A DNA stretch of 64,000 nt from an uncultured Clostridia bacterium (GTDB lineage: Bacteria > Bacillota > Clostridia > Oscillospirales > Ruminococcaceae), in NCBI GenBank assembly GCA_947626165.1, contig CANQRG010000007.1:1-64000 (forward strand), in the 5' to 3' direction. Numbering within the stretch: the stretch's first letter is position 1; every line of letters starts with the position of its first letter. Made by a program: the position numbers and the translations under genes. This document shows, in pieces, positions 8,371 through 17,708 of this stretch. The notes beneath the pieces are model-generated. The model worked only from the letters and a program-made list of their open reading frames with translations. It was not told the origin of the DNA and ran no database searches.

Positions 8371-8409
8371 AAAAAAGCAATACCACCATATAGGTGGTAT
8401 TGCTTTTTT
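8371..8409 (-). terminator. terminator of the tRNA-Met/tRNA-Glu transcript
   Basis: A perfect 17-bp inverted repeat (8371-8387 with 8393-8409) with a 5-nt loop; the minus strand ends in six T. Its first base is also the last base of the encoded CCA of tRNA-Glu. Confidence 0.9.
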
Positions 8410-8483
8410 GGTGACCCGTACGGGAATTGAACCCATGATTCCGCCGTGAAAGGGCGGCGTCTTAACCTCTTGACCAACGGGCC
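8409..8483 (-). tRNA. tRNA-Glu (TTC)
   Basis: A 75-nt cloverleaf read on the minus strand. The acceptor stem is GGCCCGT/ACGGGTC with a G-U pair at 2-71, the discriminator is A, and CCA is encoded. The anticodon loop is CTTTCAC with TTC, and the T-arm carries GGTTCAATTCC. It lies 3 bp downstream of tRNA-Met in the same transcript. Confidence 0.96.
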
Positions 8484-8486
8484 GTA

Positions 8487-8563
8487 TGGTGGCTGTAACT
8501 GGATTTGAACCAGTGACACTCCGGGTATGAACCGAATGCTCTAGCCAACTGAGCTATACAGCC
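8487..8563 (-). tRNA. tRNA-Met (CAT)
   Basis: A 77-nt cloverleaf on the minus strand with acceptor GGCTGTA/TACAGCC, anticodon loop TTCATAC, T-arm GGTTCAAATCC and encoded CCA. The paired first base and the lack of a three-G-C anticodon stem fit elongator Met. A lysidine-modified Ile tRNA with CAT is less likely but cannot be excluded by eye. Confidence 0.93.
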
Positions 8564-8586
8564 TACTGCTAAATAGCGACTAGCTT

Positions 8587-8615
8587 ATTATACAGTATGA
8601 TTTGGTGCTTGTCAA
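8587..8615 (-). promoter_or_regulatory. consensus promoter of the tRNA operon
   Basis: On the minus strand TTGACA (8610-8615) and TATAAT (8587-8592) have a 17-bp spacer, a perfect sigma-A promoter about 25 bp before tRNA-Met. Confidence 0.9.
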
Positions 8616-8644
8616 GACTTTTTCTGAAAAAATATTTGATTTTT

Positions 8645-10117
8645 CTAATTTACGTCCAAATAATAACCCTGACTTTCAAGAAGCTTTTTTGCTTGCTTTA
8701 AGGGGAAATTTTTAACCTTGTGACACTTAACCTTTTCTGAATATGTGTAAATTCTCAGACTGCAATTTTTGCTCCATTTTTGGATTATTGTCTGGTAGTA
8801 GTCGATTCTAGTAATTTGGCTTGCAGGTATCGTAACCTTGTGAAACTGATAAAGCTTGCAGTAATTTAAAACTGCATAACCATCTTCAAAGCCGACTCCC
8901 GTTGTGAAAATTGACGCAAATTTCACTACGAACAGCCAGAACACCGGTATTTCTGCAATGAACGCAACAAACCTTATAATAACCAGCCATTCAGGAAATA
9001 TTCGCCACAGTATATAAGCTAAAATGGGAATGCTTATGCCTAACAAAAACGGAGGTGTGGTAAACCCGATAAAGTCTCTGAATCTGCTTTTTAGCTTGTT
9101 GTGTGGATTTATTCTATCGGGAATGAGTATTTTAAGAGAGTTGTTTATTTCTCTGTTGGTAGTTACCGGAAGCAGAACAGCTATCTGTCGCCTTCCTTTG
9201 CCGTAACCTGCGCAGTCTATATTGACCGAGCATATATGAAACATTCTCATAAAAAAGTTCTGACGGATATCAACAGAGTATATCTTGTCACGCATAATAA
9301 CGCTTTCACGATTTGTGATAAAACCTGATTTGATTATTATGCTGTCGCCCTGCCTTACTGTTGTAAAGTTCCAGTGTCTAAGAAGGTTTACAGCGAGCGA
9401 ATACAGCCAGCCTACAACAATGATAGACGCCGCTGCAACGGCTATAGGCGGCAGGTTTATAGTAAGAAAGTTCTGTATTCTGTCGTTTACTATAGTAAGG
9501 TATTTTTGCTCAAGCTGTCTGCCGATTATACGGCTGGCTTGAATCAGTAAGGTTGAAAGAAGAATAACTCCGGAAAGCGTTGACGAAAACAGAAAAGAAA
9601 AAATAATTAGATGCACTCTTTTAGGAGTATAGCTGTATTTGACCTTTCCGATATTTTTCTCTTTCAAAATATTAGTAAGGTGTTTAAAGTCGGATTTTTT
9701 TAAGGTAAGCGTAACGTCGTGACCTCTCATAAAATCTGCGTTAGTATCAATACACACCTTGTAGCAACCGAAAAAACGATAAAAAGGTCCCTGACTGCAG
9801 GTAACAGAGCATATGTTATTATAATTAAATTTTGATTTCAGCAAACCAAAGTATCCTGTACCTGTTCTAATACAGTCGTCGTCAATGGAAAAGGTTATGA
9901 AAAACCACCTTAAAAATGCAAAGCCAAAGATAAGGGATATAATTATAATGTCAAGCCAGTCTCCTCTGAACCACTCGGCAACATCAAAACTTAATCTGTA
10001 GAGCTTTCGGGCAAGCGGGATAAGTAAAAGCCAAAATCCGCTTGTTGTATATGTGAAAATCTTTACAGGGTGCTGTCTTGATTTGAAAATGTAAGAAAAA
10101 AGATGATTTTCAAGCAT
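8645..10117 (-). CDS. bacterial PH domain membrane protein (YdbT-like)
   Basis: 490-aa integral membrane protein with pairs of hydrophobic segments (about 25-45, 55-75, 175-195, 225-245, 355-375, 380-400) alternating with bPH2-type (DUF304) domains, for example the segment around residues 80-160 and the one with SGFITNRESVIMRDKIYSVDIRQNFFMR (about 265-293). The arrangement matches B. subtilis YdbT, which acts with YdbS; the molecular role is unclear. The start ATG sits within a perfect AAGCATATGCTT palindrome. It follows the YdbS-like gene by 44 bp. Confidence 0.82.
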   Translation of the reverse strand: MLENHLFSYIFKSRQHPVKIFTYTTSGFWLLLIPLARKLYRLSFDVAEWFRGDWLDIIIISLIFGFAFLRWFFITFSIDDDCIRTGTGYFGLLKSKFNYNNICSVTCSQGPFYRFFGCYKVCIDTNADFMRGHDVTLTLKKSDFKHLTNILKEKNIGKVKYSYTPKRVHLIIFSFLFSSTLSGVILLSTLLIQASRIIGRQLEQKYLTIVNDRIQNFLTINLPPIAVAAASIIVVGWLYSLAVNLLRHWNFTTVRQGDSIIIKSGFITNRESVIMRDKIYSVDIRQNFFMRMFHICSVNIDCAGYGKGRRQIAVLLPVTTNREINNSLKILIPDRINPHNKLKSRFRDFIGFTTPPFLLGISIPILAYILWRIFPEWLVIIRFVAFIAEIPVFWLFVVKFASIFTTGVGFEDGYAVLNYCKLYQFHKVTIPASQITRIDYYQTIIQKWSKNCSLRIYTYSEKVKCHKVKNFPLKQAKKLLESQGYYLDVN

Positions 10118-10161
10118 ATGCTTACCCGCCTTTCCTTTAAAATTATAAAGCTTGTTTTGTG

Positions 10162-10605
10162 CTAATTATTGTTTTTTGCTATTTCGTCAAGCTGCGATGA
10201 AAGCTCCATAGCTTCGTCGCGTTTCAAGAAGCAAAACAGCATTCTTCCGCCCCACGCGTTGATAATAATGAAATTTAATCCTGTAAGACGTGAAAAAGGA
10301 GTTATTATTGTAGAAATGTATTGTATAGAGCCCAGCTTCATATATTGTTTTGAAAAGAATATCATACCCGTACTTTTTCTTATGTCAGAATCAGAGATGT
10401 TATAGACCGTGTTTTTAAAGTATATGGGAAGAAAAAAAACACCGTATAAAATAGCCGCTCCCCAGCATACGCCGATTATTATCCACATAATAATATTATG
10501 GCTGTTTAAAAATATATAGCTGAGTGCTGTAACTGCGGCGGCTAAAATTAAAATAATAATTCTGATAGAAATTAAAGCCTTTTTAGCGGGAACATATCTT
10601 TTCAT
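10162..10605 (-). CDS. bacterial PH domain membrane protein (YdbS-like)
   Basis: 147 aa with two transmembrane segments (about 12-32 and 38-60) and one bPH2 domain (about 65-140). Small-large pairs of such proteins occur next to each other in many Firmicutes, and the next gene is the large partner. Translation begins at ATG 10605, 29 nt after an AGGAGG site, with a hairpin filling the gap (see 10603-10640). Confidence 0.82.
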   Translation of the reverse strand: MKRYVPAKKALISIRIIILILAAAVTALSYIFLNSHNIIMWIIIGVCWGAAILYGVFFLPIYFKNTVYNISDSDIRKSTGMIFFSKQYMKLGSIQYISTIITPFSRLTGLNFIIINAWGGRMLFCFLKRDEAMELSSQLDEIAKNNN

Positions 10606-10640
10606 AGTATGACTATGCTCTTTGAGGGAGCATTCCTCCT
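10603..10640 (-). promoter_or_regulatory. Shine-Dalgarno/hairpin/start element, copy 1
   Basis: On the minus strand AGGAGG (10635-10640) is followed one base later by a hairpin ATGCTC-loop-GAGCAT (10615-10633). Nine bases (AGTCATACT) then separate the hairpin from the ATG. The CTCC within the hairpin's 5' half could instead pair with the Shine-Dalgarno GGAG. Four similar elements lie at 33109, 39991, 42926 and 47714. Confidence 0.65.
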
Positions 10641-10731
10641 GTTAATAATTTTTATACTTTTTTTCCAGTAAAGAATATTTATAGCTATGCCTTAAACATT
10701 TTTAAAATCTGAATTTTCGGTGGTGGGTGAT

Positions 10732-12087
10732 TTGGATAAGATTATCAGTCTAAATGAGAAAATAAATTCCTTTGTGTGGGGCGCATTCACCCTAAGTTTA
10801 TTTTTGTTTGTCGGAATATTTTTTACTCTGAGATTAAAGGGTATTCAGTTCAAAAAAGCAAAATTAATCATAAATAAAACATTACTGTCGCTTTTTAAAA
10901 AACAAACGAGAACATCATTTGGCAAACACACTCTTTCTCAGTTCGGAAGCCTCTCAACAGCGTTGGCGGCAACAATAGGTACGGGAAGTATCGTAGGTGT
11001 TGCTACCGCACTTGCAATCGGCGGCAGCGGATCTATCTTTTGGATGTGGATATCCGCTTTCTTGGGAATGGGAACAGCTTATGCTGAAAATGTTCTGGGA
11101 ATTTTATACCGCACACGCAATCAATGCGGCAAAATAACCGGCGGATCGTATTTTTACATAGAAAAAGGTATGAAAGCAAAACCTCTTGCAAAATTGTTTG
11201 CGCTGTTTTGCGTTTTTGCGTCTTTCGGTATGGGTAATATGGCGCAGGGAAATTCAATTTCCGCTTCGCTTTTTCAAAGCTTTCATCTTCCAAGGATATG
11301 CTGCGGTGTTGTGCTGTTCATTTTTATACTAGCCGTTATGCTAGGCGGAGCACAAAGAACACAGAAAGTATGTGAGTTTATTGTTCCGTTTATGACGGTT
11401 TTCTTTATGGCAGGAGCCGTTATAATTTTAATAATAAAGCGTGAACGGCTTCTCTCTGAGTTTTTATCTATATTTAAAAATGCTTTCTGCGTTAGGTCTG
11501 CCGCCGGAGGTTTAGCCGGCGCAGGAATAAAAAAAGCGGTTTCTGTGGGTATACGCAGGGGAGTTTTCTCAAACGAAGCCGGCTTAGGCTCAACTGTCAG
11601 CGTTCACTCCTCATCAAATATCAAAGAGCCTGTTGAGCAGGGCTTTTGGGGTATATTTGAGGTGTTTGTCGACACAATGGTAGTTTGCACAGTTACAGCT
11701 CTTGTAATTCTCGTGAGCGGTACACCTCTTATGGTGGACGAGGGCGCAGAAATAGTAGTAAGGGCATTTGAAAGCGGTTTCGGTAGCTTTGGCGGATATT
11801 TTGTCTCTGTTTCCATCGTGCTGTTTGCACTTGCTACATTGATAGGCTGGTCATTTATCGGCGAAAATGCTTTTTGCTATCTGTTCCCCCGTGTAAAAAA
11901 CAGAGTGTATAAAATACTCTTTTGCATATTTGTCTATCTGGGAGCAGTTTCAAGTCTTGAATTTGTTTGGCAGATCTCAGACACCTTTAACGGTCTTATG
12001 GCGATACCAAATCTGATTACTCTGCTTGTTTTATCTAAGGAAGTTGTCAATGAAACAAACAGGTATTTTAATAAAAATACCGGTTAG
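10732..12087 (+). CDS. amino acid:sodium symporter, AGCS (alanine/glycine) family
   Basis: 451-aa polytopic membrane protein with about ten hydrophobic segments. Family marks include GTGSIVGVATAL, GMGTAYAENVLG, ITGGSYFYIEKGM and SNEAGLGS. It imports alanine or glycine with sodium; the exact substrate cannot be told. The start is uncertain: TTG 10732 is preferred because GGTGGGTGAT directly precedes it, while GTG 10720 lacks a ribosome site. Its stop overlaps the convergent U32 gene by 4 bp and no terminator separates them. No glycine riboswitch was seen upstream. Confidence 0.88.
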   Translation: MDKIISLNEKINSFVWGAFTLSLFLFVGIFFTLRLKGIQFKKAKLIINKTLLSLFKKQTRTSFGKHTLSQFGSLSTALAATIGTGSIVGVATALAIGGSGSIFWMWISAFLGMGTAYAENVLGILYRTRNQCGKITGGSYFYIEKGMKAKPLAKLFALFCVFASFGMGNMAQGNSISASLFQSFHLPRICCGVVLFIFILAVMLGGAQRTQKVCEFIVPFMTVFFMAGAVIILIIKRERLLSEFLSIFKNAFCVRSAAGGLAGAGIKKAVSVGIRRGVFSNEAGLGSTVSVHSSSNIKEPVEQGFWGIFEVFVDTMVVCTVTALVILVSGTPLMVDEGAEIVVRAFESGFGSFGGYFVSVSIVLFALATLIGWSFIGENAFCYLFPRVKNRVYKILFCIFVYLGAVSSLEFVWQISDTFNGLMAIPNLITLLVLSKEVVNETNRYFNKNTG

Positions 12088-14150
12088 ATTATTCCCCTAA
12101 AATAAAGACCTCTTGTATAAGCTCCATTGCAAGGCAAGCTGTTTTTGTACGATTTAATAATATTGTTTATCTCATCGGCTGTTTCATCTTCAAAGCAAAG
12201 AGTGTGAAAGGAGATACTTTTAAATTCACTCAGCCTATCCGCCAGATAAAGAACATCTGAATTCAACAATTCGTAATAATTGTACCTTTTATTACAGCGT
12301 ACCTTAAACCTGCGGCCTGTTCGGTCAGTAAGATAGCCTTTACAGTCTTTACAGCCTACAGAGGCTTTTATCGGGCAGTTTACGCAAAGCATAAGCGGAA
12401 GTCTTCCGTAAGAAATAATACCAAAATTAATTCTGCTTTTCAGACGGTTTATTTCACTTGCTTTGAGTTCAAACGAAACCACAGCGTCTTTTACATTATA
12501 TTTCGCCAGCGTCTCTAATGACAGCGAATTTGTAATATTAAACCCAAACCCACTATGGATTTCAAGCCTTAAATCGTTTAAAATTTTTAAGTGCGCCAAG
12601 TTTGTAGCTTCAAATTTATAAAAGCCCCTGTCCTTTAAGCGTTTAATATCATCTATTACCATATGCTCATTATGCATATACCTTGGAAGCGATATACAGA
12701 TTTTATCCTTAAGCCTTCTTTCAAGGTCGCCAGTCAGATCCTCTACCTTCGACATTGGTATTGTAACAAGCTCGACGCTTGATAAATCAATGTCTTTTAT
12801 CTCGCTTGTATTGCTTAGGGAAATTCTGATTATCGGCTTAGTTATAGTATTTGAAGAATCTAAGTTCAAATCTGCAATTATTTTCTTTGCCTTTTCTTTA
12901 TCAAAAGGTACTGTCTTTGTATTCCTTTTGCAGATAGCGCCGTCAAGAGCAGAAACAGCGTCTCTTCTTAGCTTGTTAAGCGCAGAGGCGGAAACCATAA
13001 CGCCGTTTTCAATATTACAGTTTAAGCCGCCTAACTCAAATTGACTTTCTCCCAGCTTTGAAAGCTGTCTTTTTACGTATTCAGCGTCAATCGGGCGGGT
13101 TAAAGCCTTTTGCGGAGGCTCGCCTGTTATCACTGCCTTACAGCCGTTTGATTTTGCAGTGAGAATTACAGGCTCGTATAAATGAATATCAATTTCAAAA
13201 TCTATTTTGTACTTCTTTATTTCGTTTTTATACAGGTTTCTAAGCTGAGGAAGAACATCACTTGCAGATATTACGTCCTCTTTTTGCCTAATGCCGAACA
13301 TATTTTTACCAAGCTGATTTGTATAATAGCCGTCGGTAAATCCGCTTCTTGAAAAAACGGATTTCAAAAGCTCCATATTCGGGGGGTTACCCTCTAAAGC
13401 CTTTCTACACTCATAAACTGCCGCAGTCGTATATTCGGGACGTTTCATTCTGCCCTCGATTTTAAAGGACGAAACTCCTATTTTTAAAAGCTCCTGCAAA
13501 TATCTGATATATGACATATCCTTGAGCGAAAGTGCGTAGCTGTTCTTATTGTCGGCAGAGAAAGGAAGTCTGCACGCGCCTGCACAAAGACCCCTGTTTG
13601 CACTCCGTGAGCCTATCATTGCGCTGAGAAAGCATTGTCCTGATACCGACATACACAAAGCGCCATGAACAAAGGTTTCAATCTCAATGTCCAGACCGCA
13701 AAGCTCAGCTAAAACCTCTTTTGTGACCTCTCTTGAAACAACAACTCTGCAAAAGCCCATCTCACGGGCAAAAAGCACGCCGTTTTTAGTATGCAGCGTC
13801 ATTTGCGTCGATGCGTGAACGGGCATCTGCGGACAGGTCTGTTTAATAATTTCTGTCAGGCACAAGTCCTGAGTGATAAGCCCGTCTATACCTATTTCAC
13901 AGGCAAATTCCAGAACGTCTAAAAGCTCGCTTAACTGAGAATCCAAAACTACTGTATTAACAGCCTGATAAATCTTAACTCCGTGACGGTGACATTCCAA
14001 TACAGCTTCTTTTAATTCTTCTCTGTCGAAGTTTTTAGCGTTTTGCCTTGCAGAAAAGGATTTTGCTCCGACATAAACTGCGTCTGCGCCGGCACGGACA
14101 GCGGCGATAAGAGCTTCATAGCTTCCGCAAGGTGCAAGTATTTCTGCCAT
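12084..14150 (-). CDS. peptidase U32 family protein (RlhA-like)
   Basis: 688-aa protein opening with the U32 TIM-barrel start MAEILAPCGSYEAL. It carries the U32 signature ETFVHGALCMSVSGQC and cysteines in NRGLCAGACRLPF and CVNCPIKASVGCKDC that would bind an iron-sulfur cluster. A long insert (DUF3656-like, about 385-500) resembles E. coli RlhA, which hydroxylates 23S rRNA; that function is an inference. The start at 14150 is one base after the zapA stop. An extension to TTG 14195 would overlap zapA and adds no conserved sequence. Confidence 0.85.
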   Translation of the reverse strand: MAEILAPCGSYEALIAAVRAGADAVYVGAKSFSARQNAKNFDREELKEAVLECHRHGVKIYQAVNTVVLDSQLSELLDVLEFACEIGIDGLITQDLCLTEIIKQTCPQMPVHASTQMTLHTKNGVLFAREMGFCRVVVSREVTKEVLAELCGLDIEIETFVHGALCMSVSGQCFLSAMIGSRSANRGLCAGACRLPFSADNKNSYALSLKDMSYIRYLQELLKIGVSSFKIEGRMKRPEYTTAAVYECRKALEGNPPNMELLKSVFSRSGFTDGYYTNQLGKNMFGIRQKEDVISASDVLPQLRNLYKNEIKKYKIDFEIDIHLYEPVILTAKSNGCKAVITGEPPQKALTRPIDAEYVKRQLSKLGESQFELGGLNCNIENGVMVSASALNKLRRDAVSALDGAICKRNTKTVPFDKEKAKKIIADLNLDSSNTITKPIIRISLSNTSEIKDIDLSSVELVTIPMSKVEDLTGDLERRLKDKICISLPRYMHNEHMVIDDIKRLKDRGFYKFEATNLAHLKILNDLRLEIHSGFGFNITNSLSLETLAKYNVKDAVVSFELKASEINRLKSRINFGIISYGRLPLMLCVNCPIKASVGCKDCKGYLTDRTGRRFKVRCNKRYNYYELLNSDVLYLADRLSEFKSISFHTLCFEDETADEINNIIKSYKNSLPCNGAYTRGLYFRGII

Positions 14151-14151
14151 A

Positions 14152-14655
14152 TTATTTATTGAAAAAAGACGTTTGTCCGTTTTTGTTCGGAACAAAGGTT
14201 GTCTTATCGCCCTTTGGCTCGTTTACGTTTTTTGTGTATCTTTCGTAGTCTGGATTTGATTTTTGCTTCGCTCCTTGACGTGACAAGCCCTGACGGTTTA
14301 ACAATCTATTGGCTTCTGAAAGCTCGTCCTCGAGCTTTGCAATTTTAGCGGTGAGCTTTGAGATCTCTTCGTTTGCAGATCTAAGCTTTTCAGCTGAGTT
14401 CGCAGCGTCGTCAACATATTCTTTTATCTGACCTCTTATCTTATCTATGTCAATATCCGCTTTCAGCGACCTGTCAAGACAATCGAGCGCGACCAAAACC
14501 GCTCCGTCTAATGGGGTCATATTAGACATTCCCTGAACGATTTCGGACAGCTTTTTGTTGAGAGTGTCCGCCAGTCTTTGGGTGTATTCCTCTGATTCCG
14601 CAGTTTGGATATTGTATTCTTTGTTGAAAATCTTTATTTTATATACCTGAGCCAT
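14152..14655 (-). CDS. zapA: cell division protein ZapA
   Basis: 167 aa. The N-terminal ZapA domain (about 1-95: V-x-I-F-N-K-E-Y, the L-x-x-L-N-K-K stretch and VLVALDCLDR) is followed by a predicted coiled coil (about 85-125) and a basic, disordered tail ending with FFNK. It promotes bundling of FtsZ at the division ring in the cytoplasm. In Firmicutes it commonly precedes a U32-family gene, as here, with one base between the genes. An AAGGAA site supports the start. Confidence 0.88.
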   Translation of the reverse strand: MAQVYKIKIFNKEYNIQTAESEEYTQRLADTLNKKLSEIVQGMSNMTPLDGAVLVALDCLDRSLKADIDIDKIRGQIKEYVDDAANSAEKLRSANEEISKLTAKIAKLEDELSEANRLLNRQGLSRQGAKQKSNPDYERYTKNVNEPKGDKTTFVPNKNGQTSFFNK

Positions 14656-14740
14656 TTTAAAGTTCCTTTCTTATCAATTAAAATCTGTATTTAATATTCA
14701 CATTATTATACTACAATTAACCCAAAAACGCAAGCAAAAA

Positions 14741-14768
14741 ACAGACGCTCTAAATCTTGAGCGTCTGT
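14741..14768 (-). terminator. terminator of the zinc-ribbon protein gene
   Basis: A 10-bp inverted repeat ACAGACGCTC / GAGCGTCTGT is followed on the minus strand by six T. Confidence 0.85.
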
Positions 14769-14817
14769 AATAAGTTTAATACTATATCTATGGATTTTAA
14801 GAATTCATTTAAATAGG

Positions 14818-15768
14818 TTAAAATAAATTGAGCAGGCTGACAGAATCATTAATAACTCCCCAGTCGCCGTTTACTTTAGCGACTATAAGATTTTGTTTGC
14901 TTCTGCTTTTTTTGTTGCCATAATCATCTTCCAGCTCGGCAATTATCCGGATATTGACCGTATACGCCTTTGAAACCTTTATCTTATCATCAACATAAAG
15001 CTCGTACTGGTCTTTCAGGTTATTTTCAAGCGCGTCAACATCGTCAGAGTCTAGTTTGTCTACATCTAAAATATCGTATTTAATACCGGTGATATAAGAT
15101 GATAACTCGTCCTCATAATCTTCAAAATCGTCCTCCATATCATCCTTGTCGCCGCTGTAATCTCTTTCTAAAATCGCTTTGTAAATAATTTTAGGAGTAG
15201 CGTCTACATAATCGCCGAAATCGTCTCCTTTAACCGCATTCATATAGTCTTTTACAGCGCTTTTGTATTCTCCTCCGAAGAAAATTGATACCAAAAGACA
15301 GATAATAACTATAATTACAATACCTATAGCAGAAAATCCAATGTATTTATCTCTATTAGGGCTTGTCTTGAATTTTTCATAACCGTCTCCGATTTTATCC
15401 TTTGCAATAGCAATACCTTTGTCAATAGCGGTAGGTTCCCCTGAAGTCTGCTGTTCTGAAGCCTCCTGAACGCCTGTATTACTCTGTTCAGAATTGGCAG
15501 TATCATTAACTTCATTTACAGGTTCAGCTTCATTTATAGCCTCAGTGTTTTCAGTCTCAGTCACTGTATCAGAAGATTCGACAGATTCGACCTCATCGTT
15601 TGCTTTTTCGCTGTTTACTTCTTCGGATTGAGCAGGCTCATTTACTGTCTGTGCAGTTGGTTGTTTTTCTATTGCTGTTTCCTTATCGGCTGCTTTAGCT
15701 CCGCACGAACTGCAAAATAATGCATCTTCGCTTAAAGGCGAGCCACATTGCGAACAAAATTTAGCCAT
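14818..15768 (-). CDS. zinc-ribbon membrane protein of unknown function
   Basis: 316 aa. An N-terminal zinc ribbon (CxxC at about 5-8 and 19-22) is followed by a long acidic, Ser/Thr/Glu-rich low-complexity linker (about 25-120), one transmembrane helix (about 145-168) and an outer domain of about 145 residues rich in Asp. The outer domain resembles the DUF-type domains of zinc-ribbon envelope proteins of Clostridia. The ribbon should lie in the cytoplasm. AGGATT ribosome site; terminator at 14741. Single gene. Confidence 0.75.
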   Translation of the reverse strand: MAKFCSQCGSPLSEDALFCSSCGAKAADKETAIEKQPTAQTVNEPAQSEEVNSEKANDEVESVESSDTVTETENTEAINEAEPVNEVNDTANSEQSNTGVQEASEQQTSGEPTAIDKGIAIAKDKIGDGYEKFKTSPNRDKYIGFSAIGIVIIVIICLLVSIFFGGEYKSAVKDYMNAVKGDDFGDYVDATPKIIYKAILERDYSGDKDDMEDDFEDYEDELSSYITGIKYDILDVDKLDSDDVDALENNLKDQYELYVDDKIKVSKAYTVNIRIIAELEDDYGNKKSRSKQNLIVAKVNGDWGVINDSVSLLNLF

Positions 15769-15853
15769 TGTAAATCCTCCAATATGTGTTTATTTAACTA
15801 TATATTATACTAATATTAAAAAAATGTCAATAGAATGTTATAAAAAGCTTATG

Positions 15854-17020
15854 TCAGTATTTTAATATGCCGATCTGCTGTCCGTTGTTATAAACTACTC
15901 TCGGAACACGCTTTGAAATATTGCAAATGATTTCATATCCAATCGTATTTCCGATATCGGCTATGTCGTCGGCGGTAATGGTTTCCTCGCCGTCAGTTCC
16001 GATAAGCGTTGCAGTGTCTCCGACCTTTACGTCAATTCCCGTTACGTCGCACATTATCTGATCCATACAAACTCTGCCTATTATTTTGGCTCTTTGCCCG
16101 TGAATCAAGACTTCTCCTTTGTTTGAAAGAAATCTGGGATATCCGTCGGCGTATCCGACGGGAATAGTCGCAATTTTAGTAGGCTTTGACGTTTCGTATG
16201 TTCTTCCGTAGCTTACAAACACACCGCTTTCGACATCTTTGACCATAGATACGCTAGCCTTGAAATCAAGCACAGGCTTGAGTGTGAAGGGTACATCAAG
16301 AGCCGAATTTGGCTTTAGTCCGTACATTATTATTCCCAGTCTTGCGAGAGTGCTTTTGCCGTTTGAATGATAGATACCTCCGGCTGAGTTTAAAAAGTGT
16401 ATCTCGTTGAGAGAAACAAGGCGTTTTTTTAGGCTTTCTGCTATGGAAACGATTTTCTCGGCTTGCATTTTTGTATAATTAATGTCATCTTCATTATCGC
16501 TGTCAGCAGATGCGAAATGTGTGAAAATACCTTCAAGCTGTATTCCTTTGAACCGGGAAATACGTTCAACCGTATCGCAGGCTTTTTCTGCTGTGTTTTC
16601 ACATACGCCGATCCTTGTCATACCTGTATCCAGCGCGCAGTGCGCACGCACACGCTTATCATTAGGTGTGTATTTTGAAAGCTCTTTTGCATGGCTTTCA
16701 TCTGTGAGAGCCTGAATAATATCATAGTCAATAAGCTCTTTTGCATACTCTGGAGGGGTGTATCCGAGTATAAGTATTTCTCCTGAGATGCCTATATCTC
16801 TGAGATGCTTTGCCTCCTCAATGTTGGAAACCGCAAACCATTTGATCCCAAGTTCGTTTTCAAGATACGGAACGATAGCGTCGTCTCCGTTTCCGTAACA
16901 GTTTGCTTTCACTACGCATAAAAGCTCGGTTTCGGGATTTAAAAATTTTTTGTAATTCTCAACATTGGTTTTAATACGATCCAGATGGGTCTCAGCCCAA
17001 GCTCTTTTAAGATAGGTCAT
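15854..17020 (-). CDS. alr: alanine racemase
   Basis: PLP enzyme making D-alanine for peptidoglycan; 388 aa. The PLP lysine is in VKANCYGNG (about K38); the more usual form is VKADAYGHG, so the motif is slightly divergent but keeps the lysine and the tyrosine. The catalytic tyrosine is in VSYGRTYE, and IPVGYADGYPR and GRVCMDQIM are intact. An AAGGAAA site supports the start. Monocistronic. Confidence 0.94.
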   Translation of the reverse strand: MTYLKRAWAETHLDRIKTNVENYKKFLNPETELLCVVKANCYGNGDDAIVPYLENELGIKWFAVSNIEEAKHLRDIGISGEILILGYTPPEYAKELIDYDIIQALTDESHAKELSKYTPNDKRVRAHCALDTGMTRIGVCENTAEKACDTVERISRFKGIQLEGIFTHFASADSDNEDDINYTKMQAEKIVSIAESLKKRLVSLNEIHFLNSAGGIYHSNGKSTLARLGIIMYGLKPNSALDVPFTLKPVLDFKASVSMVKDVESGVFVSYGRTYETSKPTKIATIPVGYADGYPRFLSNKGEVLIHGQRAKIIGRVCMDQIMCDVTGIDVKVGDTATLIGTDGEETITADDIADIGNTIGYEIICNISKRVPRVVYNNGQQIGILKY

Positions 17021-17060
17021 AAAAATTTCCTTTCTTTGGGTTTCTTTTTGTGTTAGGCTA

Positions 17061-17089
17061 TTGATAATTTTTTAAGTTTGTGATATGCT
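17061..17089 (+). promoter_or_regulatory. promoter of the SLOG-family gene
   Basis: TTGATA (17061-17066), 17 bp, TATGCT (17084-17089). An upstream in-frame ATG at 17085 lies inside this -10 hexamer, which argues for the later TTG start. Confidence 0.5.
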
Positions 17090-17156
17090 AATACTATACA
17101 ATAAAAGCATAGTTTATCAATATTTATTGCCGCCGGAGGCGTTAGAGGGGAATATT

Positions 17157-17708
17157 TTGGCACTGACTTCAATTTCAAACGATGGATTTGACATAAATCA
17201 TACCTGTTGTTTTTCGGGACACAGACCGGAAAAACTTGCACAAAAGGGGAACGTAAATTCACCGCAGATAAGACGTCTTGTAAGTATGCTGTATTTAGAA
17301 ATTGAAAACGCAATCAATGAAGGATATACGAATTTTATTACAGGAATGGCAAGGGGCATTGACCTTTGGGCAGCGGAATATGTATACGAAAAACGTGTTA
17401 AAAACCCAAACATTAAGCTCATATGCGCAATTCCTTATAAGGATCAGGGATTGAAGTTGAGAAATGCTGAAAAATGGGAGTATGACAATATAGTTGCCTC
17501 TGCCGATAAGGTTTATATAATGGAAAATGAGTATACTAGAAACTGTATGCAAAAGAGAAACCGTTTTATGGTCAACAACTCTTCAAAGATAATAGCCGTT
17601 GTGGACAATTACCGAAGCGGTACAGGTCAGACGATAAATTACGCTCTAAGCAAGGGTATTGATGTTCATATTATTGATATAAATAACAATGCGCCGATTT
17701 TAAAATAG
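17157..17708 (+). CDS. YpsA-like SLOG family protein (DUF1273)
   Basis: 183 aa. Rossmann-like SLOG fold of the DUF1273/YpsA group: CCFSGHRPEKL near the N-terminus, FITGMARGIDLWAAE, and RNRFMVNNSSKIIAV followed by SGTGQTINYAL. Such proteins are thought to bind a nucleotide-like ligand; B. subtilis YpsA has been linked to cell division. The start is TTG 17157, six bases after GAGGGG. A longer frame from ATG 17085 lacks a ribosome site and adds 24 unconserved residues. Confidence 0.83.
   Translation: MALTSISNDGFDINHTCCFSGHRPEKLAQKGNVNSPQIRRLVSMLYLEIENAINEGYTNFITGMARGIDLWAAEYVYEKRVKNPNIKLICAIPYKDQGLKLRNAEKWEYDNIVASADKVYIMENEYTRNCMQKRNRFMVNNSSKIIAVVDNYRSGTGQTINYALSKGIDVHIIDINNNAPILK

Noticed and set aside
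10641-10731. Glycine riboswitch before the AGCS symporter
   Set aside because: The gap is too short and AT-rich, with no matching structure.
14151-14195. Longer start for the U32 protein
   Set aside because: It overlaps zapA by 44 bp, and the family start MAEILAPCGS is at 14150.
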